From Tubulanus polymorphus (taxonomy: Eukaryota; Nemertea; Palaeonemertea; Tubulaniformes; Tubulanidae): 64,000 bases of DNA. Made by a program: the position numbers and the translations under genes. Shown one piece after another: positions 1 through 13,400 of this stretch; the first letter of the stretch is position 1; every line of letters starts with the position of its first letter. The notes below the pieces were generated by a model that had not been told where the DNA came from, ran no database searches, and worked only from the letters and a program-made list of their open reading frames with translations. The stretch is from assembly GCF_964204645.1 (NCBI RefSeq), contig NC_134033.1:7970231-8034230 (forward strand), written 5' to 3'.

Positions 1-104
1 TATAGTTGGCTGGAGTCCAACAGCTTGTAACTCGCGAACTACGCTGCGCATTAACATGGAATTTTCAACACAGTACAAGATGCTTATTATCTTCCCTCGA
101 AAAT

Positions 105-656
105 TTAGTTCAAGTAAATCGGATGACAATTACTGAATTTATCAAGTTCATAACTTTTGAAGTGGGAAAAAATGGCACTATGGCCGGTTTTGATCACGTG
201 ATCTGAAAACCCTACTGTAGGCCAAGTTCCATGCTCCTTTACCCTTGTGGCCAAATGTCGCATTGTTTTACCAATGTATGTGTTATTTGCATCACGCAAA
301 CATTTGAATTTAAAATTACATTGGCCAACAAGGGTGAAGGAGTATGGGACTTGAGTGAAAAGTAGTTCCTAATTTTGAAAGAAGTAAAGACAATACGAAT
401 ATCCACGTTGTAATATTGTTTGAATAGACTCTTGAGTTTTTTGCTAAATATAATTGAAGGGAGGCCTATGTAAGGAACGAAAAAAAGTGTTTCGACCTTA
501 TCTTCCCTGACCATACTAGCGGGAGTATCATCACTACATTTACTATTCAAAAATCTTCTAAGACATGAATTAAACAAATCTTGTGGGTAGCCATTTTTGT
601 GGAAAACGTTTTTTAGGAAATCAATTTCTTGTGAGAAAACAAACCAACTACTGCTT
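105..656 (-). pseudogene. Penelope-like element remnant (linker plus GIY-YIG)
   Basis: Read on the minus strand this encodes the C-terminal part of a Penelope-like retroelement protein. First comes the segment after the reverse transcriptase, with a FLKNVFHKNGYP-like stretch near 600-650 and FFVPYIGLPS near 470. Then comes the start of a GIY-YIG endonuclease, with DANNTYIGKTMRHLATR (about 230-300) followed by a KEHG...FSDHVIKTGHS tail. The reading frame breaks once near 290-300, so it is a dead copy. No RT palm is present in the window. Family assignment rests on the YIGKT-R-H-L-R-EH pattern and its preceding linker, known from Penelope elements. A second GIY-YIG fragment starts immediately to the right in the opposite orientation. 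Confidence 0.75.
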
Positions 657-657
657 A

Positions 658-893
658 TGGTATATGCTCTATGGAGCTGACATTGGATTAACTGGTCGCT
701 CCCTCAGCATTCGTATTAAAGAGCTTAAGAAAGATATTATTAATCAATAACCCCAAAGTGCTGTGGCTACCCACGTTTGGGATACCAATGGTCATCAATT
801 TGATTTTGATAATTCTCGTATAATTTTTCCGTCTCACAGTATTACCCGAGTCAGCTTTAATAAATTCCCATTCAAATTCCTTTCGAGCTTGTG
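658..893 (+). pseudogene. Penelope-like GIY-YIG endonuclease remnant
   Basis: Frame 661 of the + strand reads a GIY-YIG nuclease core: ADIGLTGRSLSIRIKEL, then after one in-frame stop (about 748-750) SAVATHVWDTNGHQFDFD and NSRIIFPS, ending at 893. The order (IGxTGRSLxxRIKEH, AxHVWxxNH, DFDNSRII) is the usual Penelope GIY-YIG order, so this is a second element of a different subfamily from the minus-strand copy. Only the endonuclease end is present, and the initial Tyr pair is degraded. Confidence 0.7.
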
Positions 894-1896
894 ATTGTGG
901 GACTCATATTTCATAGCCAGTATTTGTCTTGTATTTTTTTGAGATTTTGTGGATGGATGGATTCTGACTTGTGAAATTGCGGTCAATTTAATACCACGTC
1001 GCTAATACATTTGTATATACCCGAGTCAGCAGTCAGTCGCGTGTGTGCGAATATAGGTTACAGTACTATATAGCTGCTGTGTGTGTTAGTGATCACCTGA
1101 GCGTAGTACAGTGATGATATTAGCGTATACACAGCGCTCTCATATATCCACAGGCGCTCACGTATTGTCAGCCTCATTCATCGTCAATTAAGACAAACTA
1201 ATTGACAAATTGAGTAAATTAAAATCTCTTGATGAAGAGCCTCTGCTTATTGGGCGAAGCTTTATGAAATCCATGTATTTTAGGCTAAAAAACTGCCCTC
1301 AGATTATTGGCCAAGTCGGCTTAATCTATGGAAAATTCAGGTGGTTGTGTTGTCATGAACGCCTGTCTTGTACGCAGCCTCTCTTTTGGGTGGGTGCGAA
1401 TTTAGAGAGGATGGTACTTATTTGATTTTGCGGTGGACCTACTGCGAGCGCCGTAGGTGCAAAGCTTCTTTAGGGGGACAATTTTAAAATAGAAATGCAT
1501 GTTCGTTCAAATTTTAGTGAATACTTCTTATAAAAATGTCACTGAAAAAATGTCATTAGGTCTATTAATCCAACAACATACACTGGTGTCTCATCGTTTA
1601 TGGAGACTTGCAAATTTTTTGATAACAGTGTCTATATCTATATCATAGTTATATGTATGTGAGCAAGAAATTTTTTTTGACAAATAATAGTGAAACTCAA
1701 AATTTTATAGTGAGGGGGTACGTTCCCCTGGGTACAGGCCTGTATAGACTAAGTTTTGGCGTGACAGTTGTTGATGGTTAGCGCATTTGATTTAAAAAGT
1801 ATTGATTTTCACTTTTCAAAGGTGATAATAAGTCTTGATTTTGACCAAGGCCTGACAACTATGAACCCTGTATTGGATTATGTACAATTTGCCTAT
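894..1896. other. No gene recognised
   Basis: AT-rich sequence with no coding pattern or terminal-repeat structure that I can support. A short open frame at 1210-1425 has no recognisable motif. Confidence 0.5.
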
Positions 1897-2195
1897 TTAT
1901 ATTAATACCAACGAATATTTGTAAACACAATCAATTGCAAAGTTGTAGCTTATGAAATCTTTTATGATGAAGTTGTATTTCAAGGTCATTGGTATATGGT
2001 CACCAGAGGGTGTGGAATAGCTGAATAACTTAGTATTTTCACATAGTATTGGTTCCCAGGCATATTTTGTAACCACAATGAATTGCAAAATTATAGCTTG
2101 TGACATGTTTTATGATTGTGGTGTGTATCATAGTTACTGGATTTTTATATGGTCACAAGGGGGCGTTGAATAGCCAAATAACTTAGTATTGAGAC
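1897..2195 (+). repeat. HINE family A core minisatellite, two units
   Basis: Two diverged copies of the ~150-bp unit that recurs in tandem in the complete family A elements at 13671 and 26020. Each unit has CACAATCAATTGCAAAG, then GTTGTAGCT, TATGATT, and GGTCACCAGGGGGCGTTGAA. The element ends are not present here, so this is a fragment. Confidence 0.75.
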
Positions 2196-4264
2196 ATTAT
2201 ATTTCACTCTGTGTCCACGGTGCGCTGTTATCCTGATACAGGCTCGGTACAATTCTCCATGGATTTTTCTTGAACTTAGTGTGAGTCAGGTAAGATGTCC
2301 GCCCCCAGTGAAGATGGCCTCCAGGCCATCTTCAAAAATCTTGAATTTTTTGTTAGTGCAATACAGCAAAATACAATTTTTAAATGGAAAGCCCTTTAGC
2401 TTTCCAAGCGATGTCATCATCAAGAACATGGTATTGATTGTTCTGTCATGTGCTAGGGAGTCATAGGGAAAACCCATTACCATGTATATCATCAAAATTG
2501 AACATGCTAATCACACAGCGCACCATCATTTCATCTGTAACAGCTGTCCTTTTCCCTTTATACGAATCATGAAATTGTAATAAATTCATTGTGAAAAGGA
2601 GACAAATAAAGAAATATCATTATTATTTATACCTTATTGCAAATCTGAGAAAAAATCAATTTTTGTGCTCAAAAGTAAAATGTACTCAGTTGATCCTACT
2701 GGACCCATGGTCCTTTATCATCGAATGCCATGTTTCTGATGAAATTAAACCCTTTCAATACAACATGGTGTCTCCGCTGCTGTACCGGATAGAATTTAGG
2801 GGTTTATAGGGGTATATTTGAGGATGTTAGGGGTTTCATTAGGGTATGATTTCAGGCCTCAGAAAATTGTTACCTATGTATTTGACACTGACATATTATA
2901 TACCATGGTGTTGAAAACCTTTGGGCTTACAACTAAGACAAATAATTTGGATATATGTGACCTTGAGGATGGACAGTTTCTGGTTATTCATTATTGTTCT
3001 TAGTGTCCGTTGCCATGACAACCGGATCAACGGGTATAAAAAATTGTCACAGATTTCATTTTCATCATCAAAATCATTGCCGGCACTAAACTATTTTCTG
3101 ACTAAGTCTCATCATCTGAACTGCACTGTCATATTCGTTGTCACTCTCAATTTGTTCACTACCAAATTCCAAGTCACCAGCATCGTATCTGTCAGCATCA
3201 TAGACGAGCTGCTGAACTGTTTCATCCAGCCAAATTGTTTTTTATCTCGGGCGAAGCCCGATATGTTGTAATGGGTCCAAAAATCGAATTTTTGCTTACA
3301 AATGAGGTTATAACTTTGACACGATGTCATACAATCTACTATGTTTATGTGCAAAATGTAGCTTCATCATGCGGCTAAACTCTGTTGGAAATGGAATTTT
3401 GGATATCGCGTTCATTTAAGAGAAAGCGACGAATTTGTGGCGATTTTTAAAGAAATTTCAAGGAGCATTTTGTTTCATAAAAGGCTAGAAGGCTGATATA
3501 CAACGTTACATTGAAGTAAAATAACTGCTCCCTGCGGTTGGCTGAGCTCCCTCTGTCAATCAGTGTAAGGGCATATTCGATTGACGCAGACAAACCGGTC
3601 TATTAATCTTCTCATGTATTAATCTGTTCGGTTTAGTTTCTCATTTTCCAGTCATGGGAGCGTCTTATATGTTTCTTTTTAATTTGATAGCCATAGTATC
3701 GATTCCGTGTCCCCATATCTATTTCATTATGCAAATAAACGAAGATTCAATCGATACGCTACTTCACGGAAGATTATGCGTGCACAATCGAATAGGCCCA
3801 AACCTTGTGTATTGCCGCGATGATTGCTGATTAGATTTCGATGATGTTGTTCACCGAAATCAGCAGATTTTACACATCCATGAAGTGTTCAATGAAAACC
3901 TCAAAGATGCATCAATCCGATGGCGCCTATACATTACAAAGATAACATTCTGCGCCCGAGATATTAAGATCCGTGGATCTCTTGTTCCTGGCTGTTGCCA
4001 TCTTGGATTTTATGCAGATGGCAGCACCGGCTGATACTGATAGATATGCCCTGCGATACCGTATCACATACGGTACGGGTATGCTAGCTTGCCAATTTGT
4101 ACCGTATGCCATCCGATATTGGTATTGTAAGGTTAAGCAAATTCGCCGTGTCAACATATTGGAACCTGTAAAAAAATGGCAATTGGTCACGAAAATCATT
4201 TGGAATTGCTTCCAACGCACCTGTTTTATAGTTAGAAGATAAACTACCAGTAATTATTTTGCAG
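2196..4264. other. TMTC4 intron or upstream sequence, no exon seen
   Basis: No convincing upstream TMTC4 exon was found. The only structural element noted is a short hairpin at 3248-3260 (CGGGC GAA GCCCG) directly after a T-run, similar to the 5' hairpins of the HINE-like families elsewhere in the window. Confidence 0.45.
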
Positions 4265-4406
4265 TGATAACTTTGCGGCTGCTTGGATGAACCTCGGTAT
4301 CGTACAATCAACGCTTAAGAAATATGAACAATCAGAACGAAGCTATTTCAACGCCATAAAACATCGCAGAAACTATCCTGATTGTTACTTCAACCTGGGA
4401 AATCTT
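4265..4406 (+). CDS. TMTC4: TMTC4 exon (first in window)
   Basis: Acceptor TTATTTTGCAG ends at 4264 and donor GTAAGT starts at 4407. One leading base completes a split codon, followed by 47 codons beginning DNFAAAWMNLG and ending YFNLGNL, one TPR helix pair. Confidence 0.85.
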
Positions 4407-7400
4407 GTAAGTGAAACTTGAAACTCGGTTCCACAGTAAGTTGCGATAGTTCAGATCGATTGTCGATTTAATTGATTTTGGGCAAATTCCACAGTTGTGC
4501 ACGTTAAATTTCACTCGCTTCAGTTCTAGTGCGGGTTAATTTGATACTTGATTCAGTCCCACAGTGGTGTGGGTGCTATTTGACTATGAAATCAGTTCAG
4601 CAGTTGTTAGTGGTTTTAATTTTAGTGTTGATCCAGTTTCACAATTGTGTGGTTTAAGTAATCATCTTTGCAGTTTTTTGCATTCACAGTATTTGGAAAC
4701 AAAGCAACATACAAAGGCCTTATTTGCTTGGCGTAACTCAACCCGGTTGAAACCAACTCATGTCAGCGCCTGGAGCAATATGATCATTTTACTTGATAAT
4801 ATTGGTAAGTATTTTCAATAATTTCTATTGAAAGATGGTAAATATACATTAAAGGGTAACTGACACTTTTTTAAAGATTTTCTACTTTTTACACTAAACG
4901 ATATATTATAGTATACAATAAGGCTAGGTGATTTCATAATTGGAAAAATCTTTTCAATCTAGTCAGAATTGATGATTTTGATGTTCGCAAATTGCAAAAT
5001 CACAAATTGCACGTAAACTAAACATTTTGGAACAGAACGGTTGAAGATGAGTGTATAGATCAATAGAATACATCATATTTTGAAATTTAAAAAAAAGTGT
5101 CAGTTACCCTTTAAGTAATGCTATTTATATCTGGGTGTGTTGTTCTACCATCTGATGTATAAATGAATCATAGGGTGTTTCATTTTTTGCCCCTCTTCGT
5201 CAGCCACAAGGGGTATTGTCATCGTCTCTGACTTGTATCAACAGTATACCGAGTTTGGATCACTTACTATACAAATTGAGCAAATTCATATGACATGGTT
5301 TCCAGATGAAAGGCTTTTTTCACTGTGCAACTAAGCATATATTCATACAAATCATGCATTCAAGCGTCATCCATTCTCCAATTCCTAGGGAGCTAAATTT
5401 TGAAAAGTGCCTAGTTAAAAATTCATAGGAGGTTTTTTGCAAAAATCTAAATGCAGAAATATCAGTTTTAAAAGACCAACCAGAAACCAAAGCCTCCTCT
5501 AAGATTGGCTTAGCCACAGAAATCTGCTGGTGTTCTGTGAAATCTCTAGTTGATTTGGTTTTTGATGGGTTTCGTCGTCAGCCGAACCCATCTATCCACC
5601 CGAATGCCATCTGTCTGTCTGTCCGTCTGTCTGTGGATGTTTCTTTATGACACGATTTAAGCTGTTTTTGTGGACCGATAATTCTGTAAATTGGCACATT
5701 TATTCTGTACTTGATGTAGATGGGGAAGCTTGGTTAATATTTGATTCTGATGTTTATAAGTGCCCAAATCTGGTTTTAAAATAATCAACGGTACTCGTTA
5801 GTTCAAGCTGCTGTAGTGCGTTACTACGGCGACGCTCAATACACTCGCTGTGTGTATGTAACACAGAACATGTTTGTACATGGAGATATTGATCATACAG
5901 CACCTGGCGCTGATCTAGTATTAACGCCTCGTGCGCGGTATTCAGCGCTAATACCGAGAGACTCGGGAATGTTTCGGACACAACTACGCAGTGAACTATA
6001 GAACTTTCGGAATTTGGATAAGGCCGGATCATTCTTTGCAGTTTCAGACGGTCGCTACTCTTTACCGCAAAAACCAGCGTAGATTAACTGGCCAGCTGAG
6101 ATTTCCGCCCGATTATATCACTCGAATTTACTGAGTACGGGAGCTTCAATCACAGTCACAAAGAAATATTGATGATAAGTCCAAGTTTAATTATATATTC
6201 CACAAAACAAACGAGGCATTTGATGAATAGAGTTTATTTTGTTTGAAAAAAAACATCATTTAAACACCGAAATATCAGCGCACCAGGTAGCGCGCATCCA
6301 CTATTTTTCGCAGTGATAACATCACACGCAGTATACGGCCAAGATCCGTGTTTGGAGCAACGCTGAGGACTAATCTTAAGTAATTGAAGATGGCAGTAAG
6401 TGTCATCAATTGAACTCGTCATTTTTATGCCCTCATGTTAGCAATCGTTGGAGCCAGGCTATCTTGTATTTAGTTTGCAACACTGATGATTTTGATATTG
6501 TTAATACTTAGTGCACGGTGCGAGTCGATTGCATTGTCAGCAATAAGGCGTTAACCGTTAACCATTTATGTATCAATTACCTGTAGTAATAGATAACGCT
6601 TCCAAAGGACCAGATTAGTGTTTTTACCGCGTGCACACAGACATGCATCAACAGACCCACATCTTAATTGTCGAATGAATGGTCATGCAAAGACATGGTG
6701 TCTTATTTAAAAACGATTTAAGCTTGGGCATTAATTGCTTTTCTATTAAAAGATATCCTATGAATGAAACTATTGTAAGCCACATTCAGTTGATGAACTT
6801 GATTTCAACAGTAACCGGCCGGCCTGGTTTTATATGTACTGTTCTAAAAAACTTATATAGCAGCTTCTGATTTTGTTTGTCCCGAGTAGTTAGTGCTAAA
6901 GTTTTAGTTGTTTTATGTCATTGTCAAGTCCAAAATGCCCATAATTAATCTTGCGTAACTGTCGTTCTACCGCTGGTGAATATTGTTTTCCGGTTCCACT
7001 TGGTCAATCGTAAGACTAGCTACAGGCCCTCAGCTAGCAGTTGGCCTTAAGGTACAGTCTCTGAACAGCTTCTAAACACTCGTGTTAAATCATGGATGTG
7101 AAGCTTCTCCCCCATGGACTGCATGGTCATTGGCCTATGTCATGGGTTCTTGGCAATAGTGCCGAGAGCAGACTGTATCCAGTGGTCATGGTAAGTATAC
7201 TTTCTGATGTTTTACCTTGATAGTATGGATTACACATGCACCACATCAACACAGTTATTTCCATTAACTTTTCAAGTTCTAAGTCAATACTGAAACCCAT
7301 CATGGAATGTTACTTTCTGGTTTGGAAGGAATCTTCATATGCACTAGCCTAAAGAAAATTCATCCTTCACAATTTGCGCCATGTTTGGGAAAAATAGCTT

Positions 7401-10400
7401 TGGATGGATTACCTTGATATGCTTTTGGCCATGTGCTCGAACTGCAAATTCAATCACATTTTATTCTGCAAAAAAATATCAAATCCAATTCAATTGCCGC
7501 TCACGGACAATTAAAACAGGAAAAAGGACGAGTTAAACGACAATGACTAAATTTCTGTTGACTACGAGAAGACTGTTTTTAATGGCTGACTGGAAAACAA
7601 GTACATATACTATATAACGAGTACAAAATACGCATGCGTAGAGCTGAAGCCTGTCGGGAAAACTAATAAAACGAAAACTGACACCCGAAATATCTGAAAT
7701 ATTCCCGACACACTCCAGTCCCACGATGTTACAACACAACAACGGTTTTTATGACAGTTCTTTTGAATTCGACTGAATCTTAATTAGTTCATTAGCCTTG
7801 ATGGTTGCAGCACGCTGAAGTCTGAGTGGAACGTCACTCAGTTGTTTGGTGTCGTTGATTAACGAGTTAATGTCCTGACACGCAATTTCTAACGGAACCA
7901 GTTTCGAAATTGGTATAGCCTTGGTTGGTTCTTATACACGTACGATTCCGTTTGTTCCAGGATGTAAGCGCGCTAAAACGGCTAGTTTCCACGATAACAA
8001 TGGGTGTTGTCTGCGTGTACGAGCACTACATCGTCAACCTAACCTTACATAACAACTCTGAGAAAGAGGCATTCCCGGCCTGACCATGCCTCTCACGAAG
8101 AGCAGGAAGATATTCCTCGAAAAAACGACGCTTAAAGTGATTGAACAAATAGGCTCTTTTTTTCGCCCTGTTGACGTCTGATCGTTGAATGTAGTCGGGA
8201 TTGTGTAAGTCGTCGATATCAACTAATTTGTATGGTACGCCGTTAATTTGACGACCTATAATAATTGCGATGGCGTTAACGGTTGCGGATCTGACATTCC
8301 ATTGCATAAGGCGGTAATCGGACGGTCGTTCAATGGGGACTCTATTTCGGTGACTACGGTTTGTAATTCGGTAAACTCTAGTTTTGCTCGCCTTAACATT
8401 TTCTTCAATGCACGTTTCACTAAACCAACCAATCGTTCAAAGAATCCACCGAACCATGGGCCTCGACAAGGCCCGCATTTCCATTCGCATCCTTTCAACG
8501 CAAGTTGTTTCTCCAAGTGAAGAGAGGAGAATAACTTAATTAACTGTTTCTCTGCTGCTTTAAACGTTGCAGCAATATCGGATATGCAACAGGTAGGAAC
8601 AGAACGATGGCTGCAAAATCTACGGAACGCTAGCATGAAAGTCGGTAATGATAAATCTACGACAAGTTCTAAGTGAATACACCGGGTTACCGCACAAGTG
8701 AATAACAAAATATACGACTTTGACACAGTAGACAGATTTAAAGTTAGACAGAAATTCGAATGGCCCAGCGTAATCGAGACCGGTTATCGCAAACAGCACT
8801 GCATCTTCACTCTCTCTGGTGGTAGAGGAGGAGATATTGGATACGCATACGGTTTACCCTGGCGTTCTCTACAAGTCTTACAACTGGATAATAGTTTAGC
8901 AGTAAGCCTACGCAATCGAGGAACCCAGTAACATTGACGAACATTAGTTATCGTAGCTGAAACTCCCTCGTGATGTATATTCCTGATTTAAATTCAAAAG
9001 TTCTCCAGAACATGCGGAAATTAGATTTTCAACTTCGGTAATCGTTTTTGTAACTATGGCTCATTGTCCACTCTGCTTATTACGTGACATAATATTAGTT
9101 AACTTAAACGACGGCTCGGTCTGTGCTACTTATGAAAAATTGATTGTACTGAGTAAATTATAGGTATTGAGTGGGGTATTTTGACAAATATTACCCATGG
9201 AATGGATCATTTGCCATCTATGAAAAGCTGACAGGCTGGCCATAATGCCCCTTGGGGCTCTTGTTGTATTATGTAGGTCTTCCAACATGGCCACCAATCC
9301 CATATATGTATGTGAAATGTATTTTGGACCTTGTTCCCGCTCTACAGTCTACAGATTTTGACTGATTTTCTTATAACTTAGTGGGTTTCGGATAATATAG
9401 GAGAAAGATATGGCTTGTTGTTTCTTATGTAAGTTACTTTGCGTATTTATTTTTTAGAACAGTATACCGAGGCAGAACGGATTGCGCATAAAGCACTGGA
9501 GTATGTACCGAAAGAATCTCAGATTTACTATAACATCGCTAATGTCCTCGGGAAACAGTCAAAATACGTCGAAAGTGAAAAATTCTTCAATATCGCCATC
9601 AAAATCAATCCGAAGCCTGTCTATTTCCTAAATCTTGGTAAGTTATCAAACATTTTTGACCCCTTCCGCATGTCTGTTAACTGAATTGCATTAATCCTTT
9701 CATAATGAGTATTATCTGTGAACCTATGTAATACTGATGACTCACTCCCAGTAGCCCATCAGTGAACCCATTTTAAGAAAATTAGAAAATATACTAGCTA
9801 TTGAGATCATCCATTTAAGTGTACTTTTTTGCCCACTTGGGACTTTAGTCCAAGCGGGCTATTGTGTTCCCTTTTTGTCCGTCGTCCGTCATAGCATTAG
9901 TCTGTCCGTAGACGGAATCCAGTTATTTTGGGAAGTTTTGAAGACGCTGCAATGTAATGTCTTGATATTTGCTTTATACATGTATCTAATCTAGACACAT
10001 CTTCAGCCCAAAAACTGGCCGGGTCAAATTCAAGATGGCCGACTGGCAGCCATTTTTGTTCGCCAAAATCAGCACTTTTTAGGACAACAGTACGTAGTAC
10101 ACGTTGTCCTATTGTTATCGTGGAATCCGTCACGTCAAATGCTTTTCGTCTGAAACTTTCACAGTCGCTTGAATATGAAACACAGAAGGTTGAGTTCGTA
10201 TATGATGAATTTTCGTTACTTGGTTAATTGAATATTGCCTAAATGAAAAATTGAGTCTCTAAAGTAGCGCCACCCCTGTCCAGAAGTAAAACTCTATCAG
10301 TATGAGCTTAAAATAGTGCCACGCATACATTTTTTGAATAGCACATTACATAGGCCTATTTTCTGATTTAGTTGTTGATTTCCGTGTATAGAAATCGGGA

Positions 10401-13400
10401 AATTTATTTTGTCGTTTATTGCCAGAAAGTTCGGTATTTTCTTGGTGTGTGTGTCAGCGGATTAATTGAATGTTTACACATGGGTAATATGGACTCAGCG
10501 AGTACACGTGCTACGTCGATTCAACATTAGCTGCTGTGTTGAATCGATACTCAGCGTTCACATGCGGTGTAAAAGTCTAGTACATGCACAGTATAGTTTT
10601 TACAGATCGCAGTACGTCGAGCAACGCTGAAAACTTTCTTACTATTACTATTACTAAGTAAAATGATTAATCTTCAATAATTCTTTTGGACTTTTGCGTC
10701 AGCGATCTATTTTTAGAGCCCGATTATGTGTATTTAGTCTGCGGCACAGTGATGAGAGCGCGCGTCGATAACATTATTGAAACTTAACTTTTGAAGACTA
10801 TTGATGAAGCCTAAATTGGGTAAATTGTCAATGTTATGTCATTTTTGGGGATTTTTAGCGATGTAGTATGACGTCATCTTGATCTACTAACGTAAACACA
10901 TGAGCATAATTGTACATCATTTGCTGTCGAATCTACAAGTAGGCTTTTTATATATCAGTGATACAACATATAAAATTCTTCAATGAGAAAACCACAAAAG
11001 AAGAAATAAAATTGACAAGGTTTTTTGGTTTACCTATGTTATGGCTGTTGGTTGGCAGTCTGCCAAAAGTATGTTAAATCGCGGCACAAAATTTAGTGGT
11101 AATACTTACAGGGTTGTCTTTTATCGTGAATCAAGTAGAATTGTACGCGGACGTCAGGCCGGAAAGCTTCGAACAGATGATGCAATATTTTTCGTGAAAA
11201 ACGCGAAAAACATCGAAAATTTTTCGCTTTCTATAAGTTACTTGTGTTGACCTATATTTGAGTTTCCGGCGTGAATACGGGAAATTCTCGGAATTTCTGC
11301 GAATTTCGGCACCTCTGACGTAATTTTGGGAGTCACAAAATGGCGAACAATTCATTTTATATTTGTGCCGAGCTTAGTTCGCTGTTAGTTTGTTCAGTTG
11401 TGAGGATTATTATAGAGTCGGCTATCTAATTTAGTATCTCAAACTTAGTAAGTGTGGCAATTTCTATAGTCCTAGCCCGGCTTTGTCTTGTCATTGTCTT
11501 ATTTTGACCGACTCGTACAAAATACATTCTTTGTTTGAAAGAGTAATAGACGATGGCGCCAGTCCGTGAGCCGTTGTTTTTGGAGAGAGGCAGTCGACAA
11601 ATGTTTGGCATCGTTTTTATTGAAATGAGAGTTAATTGGTTCCACACAGTTGTGTGCGCTTTTTCATTTGCTATTGCCGTAGGCTAATTAGTGTGTTTGC
11701 CGATGTTTTTGCGGTATATTGGCATTCTTCGCGTAACCAGGGCTGCCAACCTTGTCCTTACGCAGATAGGGACAGAAGGATATCTTAGGAGGAACTTTGG
11801 GGGTTCAAATAGGAACCTACTAAAATGAAGCAATTTCTCAGTTTTGCTTAATAGGAACAAAATAACTATAAATAGGAACGATTTAATCTAATCAATTTTT
11901 ATTGAACAAAAACACCTACGTTTCAAAATTTCTTTTTTGAAACTTAATCATGCAAAATATCAACGAAGTGTATCATACATAAGATCACCATAATATTCTC
12001 AATTTATCAAAACTATCTAACTACAATGAGAACCAACTTAAGCAAAATAAACTTGATATTTCTCGAATATGTAGCTTTAAGAAAACAATAGAGGAAATGG
12101 AATAATAATAATCAGATCATGCTTACCTTTGTCTTTGGGCCAGCGAAGGAATTTTTTCGCTGCGGCCTGCTTTGGAATTTTTGGCAAAGAACCAACGACC
12201 AGGTTCGGTTGGGCGTCAATGGCGAATTGAAGCCCTAAAACATCGAGTAAAACCGGGCATCCCGGACAGGACTTTATGTCCTGTGCGGGCGTTTTGTTTC
12301 TTTTAGATCGCTCTGCTTCACGGAGGGGTTCACGGGAGCGGTTATTTATTCCGCTGCTGGATCACCTAAAGGGTGATATTTCACGGGACACAGTGGCCCG
12401 ATGGGTCTCTTCACTGATCAAGGACATTTTATTGAAGGAGAATCTTTCCTCGGAGGGAGTGGTTTCTCATCAAGTGAGGTCTATGGCTACTTCCTGCGCA
12501 GCCTTTTTCGGGTGCTCCGTTGGAGGAAGTCTGTCGGGCTGCCTTTTGGAATTCTCCATCGACATTCACGTCATTTTATTTACGGGATGTTTCAGGCCAG
12601 TTAGGCTCATTAGCTTCACTTGGTCCTGTTGTCATGGCTCAAGGTGTCCGTTCTTTCCGATCGGACCCTTTAGTGTAGAATATTTATGTTGCATTATCAG
12701 GATCACAGGGGGTGTATCCTTGTACATAGTTTGGGCTCATATCTGCAAGTATTAATTTCGCAAAATTCCGGAGGGGCCCCTGAGCTGGACGGACTCACTG
12801 TGGCCAACCGGTCTTCCCTGTGCTACAGTGCTCCATTCCGTGCTTGGGTAAGTGCTCTCTTTTTCCCTCTTACCTTGCGTTTGAGCGGTGGTTTTTCTAT
12901 CTACCTTTCCCACCATCCTTGTGCTAGGCTAGTCTAGCAAAAACCATAGGAAAGGGTACAGTACTCGACGGAAATATTACAATTTTTGGAACTAAAATTT
13001 GTATTTCCGAGTAGTACTTACCCTTTCCTATGGTGGGAATCCCGCCCACCTGCCCCACATAGCTGTTTTTTTTTTGGTCTGCTATGACGTAAAAAGATGG
13101 CGGATTTCGCCGGTGGCTAAATGCAATACCGCAGGGCCTGGTCGTATAGATAAACCATTTGGGATCAATCCAAATTTAGAAAATATTGGCAAAAACCATA
13201 GGAAAGGGTAAGTACTACTCGGAAATACAAATTTTAGTTCCAAAAATTGTAATTTTTCAAGCACGTTATTGTTTTAGACACAGCATCCTCAGCGAGAGCG
13301 CCAACTATGTGTGAAGTTTTAGTACGCCCCCAATGATAGTTCATTGAATTGTAATGACTGGGAAACATTTTTTTCAATAGTTCTCTCGCGTGATTTCAAC

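Larger units (their letters stand above)
5262..9263 (+). mobile_element. HINE-like family B element interrupted by two nested insertions
   Basis: Three blocks of this stretch align, in order, with the complete family B copy at 20606-21641: 5262-5563, 7322-7496 and about 9105-9263. The last block ends in GGCTGGCC (inverse of the family start GGCCAGCC), then AT, then the GCCCCTTGGGGC hairpin and TCTTGTT. Between the blocks sit a family C element (5564-7321) and a BEL/Pao remnant. No protein is encoded by the family B parts, so it is non-autonomous. Because the last block is not interrupted, it also serves as an empty site for the MITE found in the 20606 copy. Confidence 0.75.

Noticed and set aside
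3927-4311. Overlapping open frames on both strands just before the first TMTC4 exon
   Set aside because: No family motif and overlapping in antisense; the real coding signal there is the spliced exon at 4265-4406.
5754-6032. 92-codon frame on the minus strand
   Set aside because: Lies inside the family C HINE-like element, no motif, antisense to another open frame.
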